A stretch of 5,116 nt of DNA from Gammaproteobacteria bacterium. Lineage in GTDB: Bacteria; Pseudomonadota; Gammaproteobacteria; GRL18. Location: assembly GCA_030632625.1 (NCBI GenBank), contig DAOVUK010000281.1, forward strand, positions 1-5,116, in the 5' to 3' direction. The translations under genes and the position numbers were made by a program. This document shows positions 1-5,116 of the stretch, piece by piece. Position 1 is the stretch's first letter, and the number at the start of each line of letters is the position of its first letter. A model generated the notes under the pieces. The model saw only the letters and a list, made by a program, of their open reading frames with translations, searched no databases and was not told the DNA's origin.

Positions 1-1
1 A

Positions 2-679
2 ACAGGTGCACAAGCCACGATGATTTATGTACCGGCGCCTTTTGCTGCGGATGCGATTATGGAAGCGGCCAATGCCGGTCTTAAAGTCATTGCCTGTATT
101 ACTGAGGGCATCCCTGTATTAGATATGCTGAAAGTAAAAGCCAGTCTGCCCGATGATGTCTATCTCATTGGTCCTAACTGTCCGGGCTTGATCACTCCAG
201 GTGAGTGCAAAATCGGCATTATGCCGGGCTCCATCCATCTTAAAGGTAAAATCGGCATTGTTTCTCGTTCCGGTACTCTGACTTATGAAGCCGTGCATCA
301 GACCACCATAACCGGTCTGGGACAAAGTACCTGTGTGGGTATTGGCGGCGATCCGATACATGGTATGAATTTCATCGATTGTCTGGAATTGTTTGAACAG
401 GATCCGCAGACAGAAGGCATAATTATGGTGGGTGAAATTGGTGGTACTGCAGAAGAAGAAGCGGCGCAGTTCATCAAAGAGAATGTCACTAAGCCGGTGG
501 TTGCTTATATCGCCGGTGTGACTGCCCCTAAAGGTAAACGTATGGGCCATGCCGGAGCGATCATTGCCGGAGGAAAAGGCACAGCAGAAGAAAAGTTTAT
601 TGCGCTTGAAGCGGCGGGTGTCAGCATTACCCGCTCACCTGCAGAAATGGGTAAAATGATGTTGTCGATTATGCAATAA
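2..679 (+). CDS. sucD: Succinyl-CoA synthetase alpha subunit (5' end outside window)
   Basis: ADP/GDP-forming succinate-CoA ligase alpha subunit of the TCA cycle, which pairs with SucC in the cytoplasm to interconvert succinyl-CoA and succinate with substrate-level phosphorylation. The reading frame is open from base 2 and encodes 225 residues before TAA. Compared with E. coli SucD (289 residues) about 64 N-terminal residues, including much of the CoA-binding Rossmann region, lie upstream of the window. Visible family motifs are ITEGIP, GPNCPG, the [10 protein letters not shown] stretch, GIGGDP, and [18 protein letters not shown]. The His of GHAG (codon 548-550) is the phosphohistidine residue, and the distance from it to the C terminus (43 residues) equals that in E. 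coli. sucC is expected just upstream. No T-rich terminator follows the stop; instead a palindromic repeat begins eight bases later. Identification is secure. Confidence 0.98.
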   Translation, partial: TGAQATMIYVPAPFAADAIMEAANAGLKVIACITEGIPVLDMLKVKASLPDDVYLIGPNCPGLITPGECKIGIMPGSIHLKGKIGIVSRSGTLTYEAVHQTTITGLGQSTCVGIGGDPIHGMNFIDCLELFEQDPQTEGIIMVGEIGGTAEEEAAQFIKENVTKPVVAYIAGVTAPKGKRMGHAGAIIAGGKGTAEEKFIALEAAGVSITRSPAEMGKMMLSIMQ

Positions 680-686
680 ACGGGCA

Positions 687-747
687 ATTGATCTTTCCGC
701 CGCAAACCGTAGAGACGTTGCATGCAACGTCTCTACCGATCGTCGGA
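687..747. repeat. Palindromic repeat element, copy 1 (3' side of sucD)
   Basis: The core at 709-736 is a perfect 28-bp palindrome whose left half is GTAGAGACGTTGCA and whose right half is its exact reverse complement. The identical 28 bp recur at 1128-1155. Similarity to that second copy extends beyond the palindrome: on the left ATTGATCTTTCC (687-698) against ATTGATATTTCC, and on the right GATCGTCGGA (738-747) against GATCGT then TCGGA. The repeat unit is therefore about 60 bp. It lies between the convergent sucD and the small coiled-coil gene, starting eight bases after the sucD stop. The GTAG end resembles the conserved tetranucleotide of REP elements mobilised by RAYT transposases; that link is an inference. 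As RNA it would fold into a hairpin on either strand, so it could mark both 3' ends, but no T tract follows. Confidence 0.85.
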
Positions 748-748
748 T

Positions 749-967
749 CTAGGAATTAATTTCCAGGCGCTTTTCAATCTTTTCTAAACGATCCTGAATA
801 TAAAGGCTGCTCTCATCTTGTCTGCTATTATCACTATCCAGCGCTGCCAGACGATGATGCGTAGAAATACCTTGAGCCTTTATATCCCGAATATCTTGTT
901 TTATCAGGCCAATATCATGCTGAAGTTGCTTGAGTATTTCCAGCATTAAGCTTTCTGTCTCTGACAT
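749..967 (-). CDS. Small coiled-coil protein, 72 aa, function unknown
   Basis: I do not recognise a named family. The product is hydrophilic and charged, has no Cys, signal peptide or membrane segment, and should be cytoplasmic. Two heptad segments are visible: residues 8-29 with hydrophobic positions M8, L12, L15, I19, I22, I26, I29, and residues 57-68 with I57, L61, I64, L68. A polar linker rich in Ser, Asp and Asn joins them, so a helical hairpin or oligomeric coiled coil is likely. Support for a real gene comes from an AAGGA ribosome site (complement of 976-980) eight bases before the ATG, and from a good sigma70-type promoter further upstream. It lies downstream of nadE on the same strand but is separated from it by the palindromic repeat, so it is probably transcribed on its own. 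The stop codon lies two bases from repeat copy 1. Confidence 0.7.
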   Translation of the reverse strand: MSETESLMLEILKQLQHDIGLIKQDIRDIKAQGISTHHRLAALDSDNSRQDESSLYIQDRLEKIEKRLEINS

Positions 968-1018
968 TTCAATAATCCTTTAATTACATGAAAAGTATTC
1001 CATGGTTTATTATTTCAG

Positions 1019-1046
1019 TTTATATGGCGTAATATAAAAAAATCAA
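1019..1046 (-). promoter_or_regulatory. Sigma70-type promoter for the small coiled-coil gene
   Basis: On the minus strand a TTGATT -35 box (complement of 1041-1046) is followed after 16 bases by a TATAAA -10 box (complement of 1019-1024). Transcription would start near 1012 and give a 5' leader of about 45 bases containing the AAGGA site of the 72-aa gene. The -35 box lies just beyond the decayed nadE fragment, so the promoter belongs to this gene and not to nadE. Confidence 0.55.
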
Positions 1047-1069
1047 GGTTTTTCTCTTTTCTGTGAATA

Positions 1070-1113
1070 GATCGTCGGAATAGTCTGTGGCGTTGATGTT
1101 CCGCATTGATATT
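1070..1113 (-). pseudogene. Decayed duplicate of the nadE 3' end
   Basis: Read on the minus strand this stretch begins with codons for INAEHQRH, matching VNTEHKRQ at the end of the intact nadE. After a two-base insertion it continues in another frame with IPTIY, matching IPTIYDL. At the DNA level it aligns to 1157-1207 with shared blocks such as TCGGAATAG (1074-1082 against 1169-1177), then a 16/20 match, a two-base indel and a six-base indel. It is separated from the real nadE terminus by repeat copy 2. It has no start or signal of its own and is a remnant, probably from a tandem duplication or from recombination with a diverged nadE. Confidence 0.65.
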
Positions 1114-1162
1114 TCCCGCGGTTCACCGTAGAGACGTTGCATGCAACGTCTCTACAGATCGT
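1105..1162. repeat. Palindromic repeat element, copy 2 (overlaps nadE stop)
   Basis: The core at 1128-1155 is base-for-base the same perfect 28-bp palindrome as at 709-736, in the same setting: preceded by CC and followed by one variable base and GATCGT. The left flank ATTGATATTTCC (1105-1116) matches copy 1 with one difference. The TAG stop of nadE (complement of 1152-1154) lies within the CTCTAC arm, so the element forms the actual end of the gene. The nadE fragment at 1070-1113 lies on its far side. The transcript of nadE would end in a stable hairpin, which may protect or terminate it, although no T tract follows in either direction. Confidence 0.85.
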
Positions 1163-2000
1163 AGATGGTCGGAATAGGCTGGCGTTTATGTTCTGTATTG
1201 ACATAAAGTTGAATAATTTTTTGCTGCACTTCTTCATCGACCGGCCGGCCTTCAAGAAAATCGTCAATTTGCTCATATTTAACGCCTAATGCCAGTTCAT
1301 CTGCTTTAGAAGGGGAATGGCATTCCAGATCGGCTGTGGGTGTTTTTTCAATCAATTGTTGAGGTGCGCCCAGTACTTTGGCCATTTGTCTTATCTGGCG
1401 TTTATTCAGGCCGAATAACGGCGCCAGATCGCAGGCACCATCGCCATACTTGGTATAGAAACCAGTGACATTCTCTGCTGAATGATCGGTACCAATAACC
1501 AGCCCGCCTAACAGTCCTGCAATTTCAAACTGAATAATCATCCGGGTTCTTGCCTTAACATTGCCTTTGGCAAAATCAATGGCAAAATTAGACTGATTCA
1601 ATAAATTCTGTTCTCTGAGAGCACTTAAGGATTCTCTGTGAATTTCATCAGTCCCCGGCTTAACATTGACGGCCAGACTTTGATCGGGACTAATAAAGGC
1701 CAGAGAGGCCTGTGCATCTTGTTCATCTGCCTGCACATCATAGGGCAGACGAAGCGCAACAAATTGATAGGCGGTGTCTTCTTTGTGTGTAGTGAGTGGT
1801 GCATTGAGTTGTGCCACGGCTAGTTGTGCCAGCCGGCCGCAAAGGGTGGAGTCAATACCTCCGCTGATACCCAGGATCAGATTTTTTAGTCCGGATTGTT
1901 TGAGTTGTGTCTGGATAAATTCAATACGTCTTTGAATCTCAAATTCGGGATCAATTTCAGGTAGAACTTTCATTTCACTAATGATGGTTTGTGCATCCAA
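1152..2000 (-). CDS. nadE: NH3-dependent NAD(+) synthetase
   Basis: Last step of NAD synthesis: ATP-dependent amidation of nicotinic acid adenine dinucleotide to NAD in the cytoplasm. The 282 residues correspond to the short E. coli type (275), with no N-terminal glutaminase domain, so free ammonia is the expected nitrogen donor. Motifs in order are the pyrophosphatase P-loop SGGIDS (46-51), [11 protein letters not shown] (84-94), GTDHSAE (170-176), KYGDG (184-188), NKRQ (199-202), PTADLE (221-226) and EHKR (270-273). The TTG start is chosen because it gives the N terminus [17 protein letters not shown], which aligns with E. coli MTLQQQIIKALGAKPQIN, and because GGAGAAAGG lies just upstream; the first in-frame ATG is codon 10 and lacks a ribosome site. 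The C terminus (QPIPTIYDL) is about four residues shorter than in E. coli (which ends DDFWKK), because the stop falls in the palindromic repeat. Transcribed divergently from glnB. Confidence 0.97.
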   Translation of the reverse strand: MDAQTIISEMKVLPEIDPEFEIQRRIEFIQTQLKQSGLKNLILGISGGIDSTLCGRLAQLAVAQLNAPLTTHKEDTAYQFVALRLPYDVQADEQDAQASLAFISPDQSLAVNVKPGTDEIHRESLSALREQNLLNQSNFAIDFAKGNVKARTRMIIQFEIAGLLGGLVIGTDHSAENVTGFYTKYGDGACDLAPLFGLNKRQIRQMAKVLGAPQQLIEKTPTADLECHSPSKADELALGVKYEQIDDFLEGRPVDEEVQQKIIQLYVNTEHKRQPIPTIYDL

Positions 2001-2004
2001 AGGA

Positions 2005-2013
2005 CCTTTCTCC
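2005..2013 (-). promoter_or_regulatory. Ribosome binding site supporting the nadE TTG start
   Basis: The minus strand reads GGAGAAAGG followed by TCCT and then TTG. GGAG lies nine bases and AAGG four bases before the TTG. An ATG that overlaps the start region (complement of 1994-1996) is out of frame, and the in-frame ATG at codon 10 has no such purine run before it. Confidence 0.6.
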
Positions 2014-2027
2014 GTAACTGATTTTAT

Positions 2028-2080
2028 GTTTTAAGTGACTAAATTTTATCACTGACTGCTAACGATTTGCCACTTAAAAC
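2028..2080. promoter_or_regulatory. 10-bp inverted repeat between nadE and glnB (candidate operator)
   Basis: GTTTTAAGTG (2028-2037) and CACTTAAAAC (2071-2080) are perfect reverse complements separated by 33 bp, giving centres 43 bp apart, close to four helical turns. The pair lies 28 to 80 bp before the nadE start and at the far end of the divergent spacer from glnB. It could be a paired operator for nadE or for both genes; it could also be a chance match in AT-rich DNA. No matching regulator is known to me. Confidence 0.35.
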
Positions 2081-2130
2081 TTAATACGTTTCCCTGTCTG
2101 TTATCTCTCTATCTACCCAAGCTGCCTGAT

Positions 2131-2556
<426 letters not shown>

Positions 2557-2581
2557 CCTTCAGAACTTTCTGTTAACAGCC

Positions 2582-2611
2582 AGCGTTAAACATTTAGCCT
2601 TTTTTAACGCT
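2582..2611. terminator. Possible hairpin between convergent glnB and bamD
   Basis: AGCGTTAAA (2582-2590) and TTTAACGCT (2603-2611) form a 9-bp stem around a 12-base loop. It lies 26 bases after the glnB stop and 28 bases beyond the bamD stop, where a bidirectional terminator would be expected. The stem is AT-rich, and no T run follows on either strand, so termination is only a suggestion. The right arm overlaps the first heptamer of the adjacent tandem repeat. Confidence 0.3.
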
Positions 2612-2631
2612 TAACGCTTAACGCTTAACGC
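2604..2631. repeat. Tandem heptamer TTAACGC x4
   Basis: Four perfect consecutive TTAACGC units are followed by a partial TAACC. The run lies in the short spacer between the convergent glnB and bamD stops, ending seven bases before bamD. An inverted copy of the unit (GCGTTAA, 2583-2589) lies just before it. A run of this kind can change copy number by replication slippage; no reading frame is affected. Confidence 0.85.
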
Positions 2632-2638
2632 TAACCTC

Positions 2639-3505
2639 TTATTCCAGCGGTTTCATCCAGTCCGGTATTCCGGGTATAACACCTTCCTCTTCATAAAATA
2701 CATTGTCATGGAATTTATGCGCATTGATGTCATAAACCCGCTGGGCATCCTGTGCCAGGCGAGGCTGATCCAGCTTGTTATAGGCGTCGACCATAATCAG
2801 CAGGGCGTCACTGATCGCAGGGGTCTGCTGGTAATGTTCAACAACATAGGATGCCCGGTCGACCGCAGCAATATAGGCCTCTCTTCTCATATAATATCGG
2901 GCAACATGCAGTTCGTGTTTAGCCACTTTGTTGCGTAGATAACGCATGCGCAGTATTGCATCCTTTGAATATTTGCTGTTGGGGAATTTTTGAGTCAGTT
3001 CACTGAAATAATTAAAGGATTCCAGGGATGAGTCGGGATCGCGCTTGGATTCATCCTGAGGAAATATAAACTCAAAGACACTCTTGCGAGCCGGAAAGGT
3101 GATCAGCCCGCGTAAGTAATAGGCATAATCGACATTGGCGTGACGCGGGTGCAATTTGATAAATCGTTCAGCTGCCGCAATCGCTGACTCAGGTTCTTCA
3201 AACTTGTAATAGGCATAAGCTGTTTCAAGCTGAGCCTGCTGCGCATAAGCACCATGAGGATAGCGGGCTTCCAGTTTTTCATACAGTTCAATCGCGGACT
3301 GGTACTCACCTTCAGCCAGATTGGCTTTAGCCTCAGCATATAACTTGCTGGCTGACCAGCTTTTTGTCTTGTCAATTTCATCGGGGAACCAGGAGCTGAT
3401 CATTGAGCAACCACTGGAAAACACACTGCTGATGATAAGCAATAGAATCAGACGAAACCGGCTGCTTTTTAGGTAAGACGGAGCATAAGACAAAACTTGA
3501 GACAT
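2639..3505 (-). CDS. bamD: Outer-membrane assembly lipoprotein BamD
   Basis: Periplasmic-facing lipoprotein of the BAM complex, which with BamA inserts beta-barrel proteins into the outer membrane. The 288 residues carry a basic then hydrophobic signal (SSRFRLILLLIISSVF, 14-29) and Cys33 in SSGC; Ser at position -3 is atypical, Leu being usual. The rest is made of TPR-like helical repeats from about residue 51. Blocks shared with E. coli BamD (245 aa) include RYPHGAYAQQ, AYAYYK, RFIKLHPRHANVDYAYYLRGL and RDPDSSLESFNYFSEL. There is also a tail after about residue 265, rich in acidic and aromatic residues and ending GIPDWMKPLE, that E. coli lacks. The ATG at 3505 is chosen because it gives a normal signal peptide; its AGGA lies 13 bases upstream, which is far. 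An in-frame ATG at 3577 would add 24 unlikely residues. Divergent from rluD, as in E. coli. Confidence 0.95.
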   Translation of the reverse strand: MSQVLSYAPSYLKSSRFRLILLLIISSVFSSGCSMISSWFPDEIDKTKSWSASKLYAEAKANLAEGEYQSAIELYEKLEARYPHGAYAQQAQLETAYAYYKFEEPESAIAAAERFIKLHPRHANVDYAYYLRGLITFPARKSVFEFIFPQDESKRDPDSSLESFNYFSELTQKFPNSKYSKDAILRMRYLRNKVAKHELHVARYYMRREAYIAAVDRASYVVEHYQQTPAISDALLIMVDAYNKLDQPRLAQDAQRVYDINAHKFHDNVFYEEEGVIPGIPDWMKPLE

Positions 3506-3533
3506 AATACTATGCAGTTCCTGATAATAATTG

Positions 3534-3539
3534 ATTATA
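3534..3539 (-). promoter_or_regulatory. Consensus -10 box upstream of bamD
   Basis: The minus strand carries a perfect TATAAT about 28 bases before the bamD ATG, giving a leader of roughly 22 bases. No good -35 box is found at 16-18 bp spacing (the sequence there is AAAACC). A second -10-like hexamer, TATACT, lies further upstream (complement of 3549-3554). Confidence 0.4.
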
Positions 3540-3578
3540 AAGCCGCCTAGTATACTGGTTTTACAGGTAAATATCATT

Positions 3579-3612
3579 AGTAGTTCTTTGGAATTTATTC
3601 CTTAGAACTACT
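3579..3612. promoter_or_regulatory. 34-bp interrupted inverted repeat in the bamD/rluD spacer
   Basis: AGTAGTTCT (3579-3587) pairs with AGAACTACT (3604-3612), and inside them GGAAT (3590-3594) pairs with ATTCC (3597-3601). Only the TT/TT positions between the two blocks and the central TT fail to pair, giving 14 bp of dyad symmetry in 34 bases. It lies between the divergent bamD and rluD promoters and is centred about 54 bp before the rluD start codon, a typical place for a dimeric regulator. It is also bounded by GTAG and CTAC, like the two palindromes further left, so a mobile palindrome is an alternative. Confidence 0.5.
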
Positions 3613-3636
3613 TATCCCAGTGATTAGAAAATAGGT

Positions 3637-3642
3637 TATACT
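3637..3642 (+). promoter_or_regulatory. -10 box of rluD placed for a leaderless transcript
   Basis: TATACT matches the -10 consensus at five of six positions and ends seven bases before the rluD ATG, so transcription would begin at or next to the start codon. No convincing -35 box is seen at normal spacing; the inverted repeat at 3579-3612 ends close to where it would be. Confidence 0.4.
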
Positions 3643-3649
3643 GGCGCAG

Positions 3650-4645
3650 ATGAACTCAGAACAAAACGCTCAGCAAAGTGAGCAAAAACAATTTGAAATA
3701 TCGATGGATGCTTATGGACAGCGTCTGGATCAGGTGCTTGCTGTATTATTACCAGAATTCTCCCGCTCCCGTCTGCAGCAGTGGATAAAACAGGGTCAAA
3801 TTCTGTTAAATGGTGAAACCTGCAAACCCAAAACCAGGGTCACTGGCGGCGAAAGCCTGCTGGTGACGATAGAGCAGGAACAGCAGGGTGAATGGCTGGC
3901 AGAAAAAATCCCGCTGGATATTATTTTTGAAGACAACAGCATTCTGGTTATCAATAAACCGATTGGCCTGGTGGTGCATCCGGCAGCAGGAAACCGTAGC
4001 GGCACCCTGTTGAACGCACTGCTCTACCATTGTCCGCAGCTGATCAATGTGCCGCGTGCAGGTATTGTGCATCGTCTGGATAAAGACACTTCCGGTTTAC
4101 TGGTTGTTGCCAAAACCCTGCAGGCTCAGACTCATCTGGTTAAGCAATTGCAAAACAGAGCGTTTGAGCGGGAATATGAAGCCATTGTTCAGGGTGAAAT
4201 GATTGGCGGCGGCAGCGTCAATGAAGCAATCGGGCGTCATCCCGTACATCGGGTTAAAATGGCTGTGATGAAAAATCCCGGCTCTGGTAAAAAGATGGGT
4301 AAAGAAGCTATTACCCATTATCGGATCAAAGAGCGTTATCGCGGTTATACTGCTTTACAGGTTAAACTGGAAACAGGGCGAACCCATCAAATTCGTGTAC
4401 ATCTGGCATATCTTAATTTTCCAGTAGTAGGTGATCAGGTTTATGCCGGGCGTCTTAAATTGCCTCGGGATTGCAGTGACTCTTTCAAACAGTTTTTAAA
4501 TCACTTTAAACGCCAGGCACTGCATGCCCGTCGATTAGGACTGGCTCACCCTGACACAGAAGAATGGCTGGAATGGGAAGTTGATGTGCCAGAGGATATG
4601 CAGACACTCAAACAATTACTGAATGACTATACACAAGCACACTAA
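3650..4645 (+). CDS. rluD: 23S rRNA pseudouridine synthase RluD
   Basis: Makes the pseudouridines of helix 69 of 23S rRNA (positions 1911, 1915 and 1917 in E. coli), acting on the assembling large ribosomal subunit. The 331 residues are close to E. coli RluD (326). An S4 RNA-binding domain covers about residues 22-75 (GQRLDQ, SRSRLQQWI, ILLNG), followed by the RluA-type catalytic domain with INKPIGLVVHPAAGN (101-115), the HRLDKDTSGL motif (141-150) with catalytic Asp144, and GRTHQIRVH (243-251). The ATG at 3650 is the only usual start codon between an upstream in-frame TAG (3632-3634) and the S4 domain, apart from an internal Met19; it has no ribosome site. The first 18 residues are Gln-rich and longer than needed. 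The 3' end overlaps pgeF by 23 bases, so the two are co-transcribed. RluA or RluC are possible but less similar relatives. Confidence 0.95.
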   Translation: MNSEQNAQQSEQKQFEISMDAYGQRLDQVLAVLLPEFSRSRLQQWIKQGQILLNGETCKPKTRVTGGESLLVTIEQEQQGEWLAEKIPLDIIFEDNSILVINKPIGLVVHPAAGNRSGTLLNALLYHCPQLINVPRAGIVHRLDKDTSGLLVVAKTLQAQTHLVKQLQNRAFEREYEAIVQGEMIGGGSVNEAIGRHPVHRVKMAVMKNPGSGKKMGKEAITHYRIKERYRGYTALQVKLETGRTHQIRVHLAYLNFPVVGDQVYAGRLKLPRDCSDSFKQFLNHFKRQALHARRLGLAHPDTEEWLEWEVDVPEDMQTLKQLLNDYTQAH

Positions 4646-5116
4646 GCACGAGAATAAAGACAGGAATAATGATATTATCCTGCCGCAATGGCCAGCACCG
4701 GATAATATTAAATCCCTGCAGACCACTCGCCACGGAGGCTGCAGCCAGGCACCCTTTGACAGTTTTAATCTGGGTGAGCATGTGGATGATAACAGCCAGG
4801 ATGTTAAAAGAAATCGGCAACAACTGGCCGAACTTCTGCCATCAGAGCCAGTATGGCTTAATCAGGTGCATAGTAATACGCTTGTCGATGCCGGCTCAGC
4901 AGCGACCGGCATCGATGCAGACGGCAGTTATACCACCCGCAGCAATGTAGTTTCAGTCATTATGACCGCAGATTGCCTGCCGGTTTTGATCTGTAATCGG
5001 CAGGGCAATGGTGTCGCTGCAATACATGCCGGATGGCGCGGCCTGCTCAATGGTATTCTTGAACAGGGAGTAAAAAAACTGCTCAGTGCCAGCCGATGCC
5101 GGCCTGAAGATTTACT
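4623..5116 (+). CDS. pgeF: Peptidoglycan editing factor PgeF (3' end outside window)
   Basis: Member of the YfiH/LACC1 family (formerly the multicopper polyphenol oxidase or DUF152 family). In E. coli it removes mis-made UDP-MurNAc-L-Ser so that serine does not enter peptidoglycan. The window holds 164 codons of about 250. Family blocks are LPQWPAP (20-26), TTRHGG, FDSFNLG (45-51), VWLNQVH (77-83), MTADCLPVL (114-122) and AAIHAGWRGL (132-141). The metal-ligand set His83, Cys118, His135 is intact. The start is uncertain. ATG 4623 is the only standard start in frame, overlaps rluD by 23 bases, lacks a ribosome site and adds a polar stretch of about 14 residues absent from E. coli. An AGGA at 4662-4665 is ideally spaced for a rare ATT start at 4674, which would give an E. 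coli-like N terminus. An ATG at 4669 is out of frame. Confidence 0.93.
   Translation, partial: MTIHKHTKHENKDRNNDIILPQWPAPDNIKSLQTTRHGGCSQAPFDSFNLGEHVDDNSQDVKRNRQQLAELLPSEPVWLNQVHSNTLVDAGSAATGIDADGSYTTRSNVVSVIMTADCLPVLICNRQGNGVAAIHAGWRGLLNGILEQGVKKLLSASRCRPEDL

Noticed and set aside
119..550. 143-codon open frame opposite sucD on the minus strand
   Set aside because: It is antisense to a highly conserved core gene and has no ribosome site or recognisable domain.
709..736. Classical intrinsic terminator for sucD
   Set aside because: The hairpin is strong but no T tract follows it on the plus strand, so it is listed as a repeat that may still mark the transcript end.
709..1155. CRISPR-like array from the two identical 28-bp repeats
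   Set aside because: There are only two copies, 419 bp apart, with a gene between them and no regular spacers or cas genes; each repeat is a full palindrome with shared flanks.
2604..2631. Telomere-like or origin iteron repeat
   Set aside because: The units are only 7 bp, four in number, squeezed between two housekeeping gene ends, with no replication gene nearby.
3506..3577. Longer BamD starting at ATG 3577
   Set aside because: It would place 24 extra residues before the signal peptide and would cover the best promoter sequence; the ATG at 3505 gives a normal lipoprotein precursor.
4669..4950. Separate 93-codon gene beginning with ATG at 4669
   Set aside because: It is in another frame over the clearly conserved PgeF sequence, its AGGA is only three bases from the ATG, and its translation has no protein-like features.

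Overview
The window is a piece of gammaproteobacterial core chromosome. It carries seven protein genes: sucD (5' end missing), a short coiled-coil protein gene, nadE, glnB, bamD, rluD and pgeF (3' end missing). The evidence for Gammaproteobacteria is the close similarity of SucD, GlnB, RluD and PgeF to the E. coli proteins, and the bamD <- -> rluD-pgeF arrangement, which is also found in E. coli. Base composition looks moderate (a little under 50% GC by eye). The genus cannot be fixed from the sequence; an environmental lineage outside the enterics, such as Methylococcales or Thiotrichales, is only a guess.

Layout. Positions 2-679 (+) hold the C-terminal three quarters of the succinyl-CoA synthetase alpha subunit. 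Positions 749-967 (-) hold a 72-residue coiled-coil protein of unknown function with its own promoter at 1019-1046. nadE, ammonia-dependent NAD synthetase, runs on the minus strand from a TTG start at 2000 to 1152. Divergent from it, glnB (nitrogen regulatory protein PII) occupies 2218-2556 (+). A short spacer with a heptamer microsatellite separates glnB from the convergent bamD (2639-3505, -), an outer-membrane assembly lipoprotein. Divergent from bamD, rluD (3650-4645, +, 23S rRNA pseudouridine synthase) overlaps pgeF (4623 onward, +, peptidoglycan editing factor), so the two form an operon.

The genes are housekeeping: TCA cycle, NAD synthesis, nitrogen sensing, outer-membrane biogenesis, ribosome modification and cell-wall quality control. 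I see no defence, phage, secretion or biosynthetic system. Placing nadE (which consumes ammonia) beside glnB (which reports nitrogen status) makes functional sense, and a 10-bp inverted repeat lies between them.

The most unusual content is non-coding. Two copies of a roughly 60-bp repeat, each built on the same perfect 28-bp palindrome that begins GTAG and ends CTAC, sit directly against the 3' ends of sucD and nadE. The second copy supplies the nadE stop codon, and on its far side lies a decayed second copy of the nadE 3' end. This looks like a REP-like or MITE-like mobile palindrome that has remodelled a core gene terminus. Another GTAG...CTAC inverted repeat, of different internal sequence, lies in the bamD/rluD promoter region.
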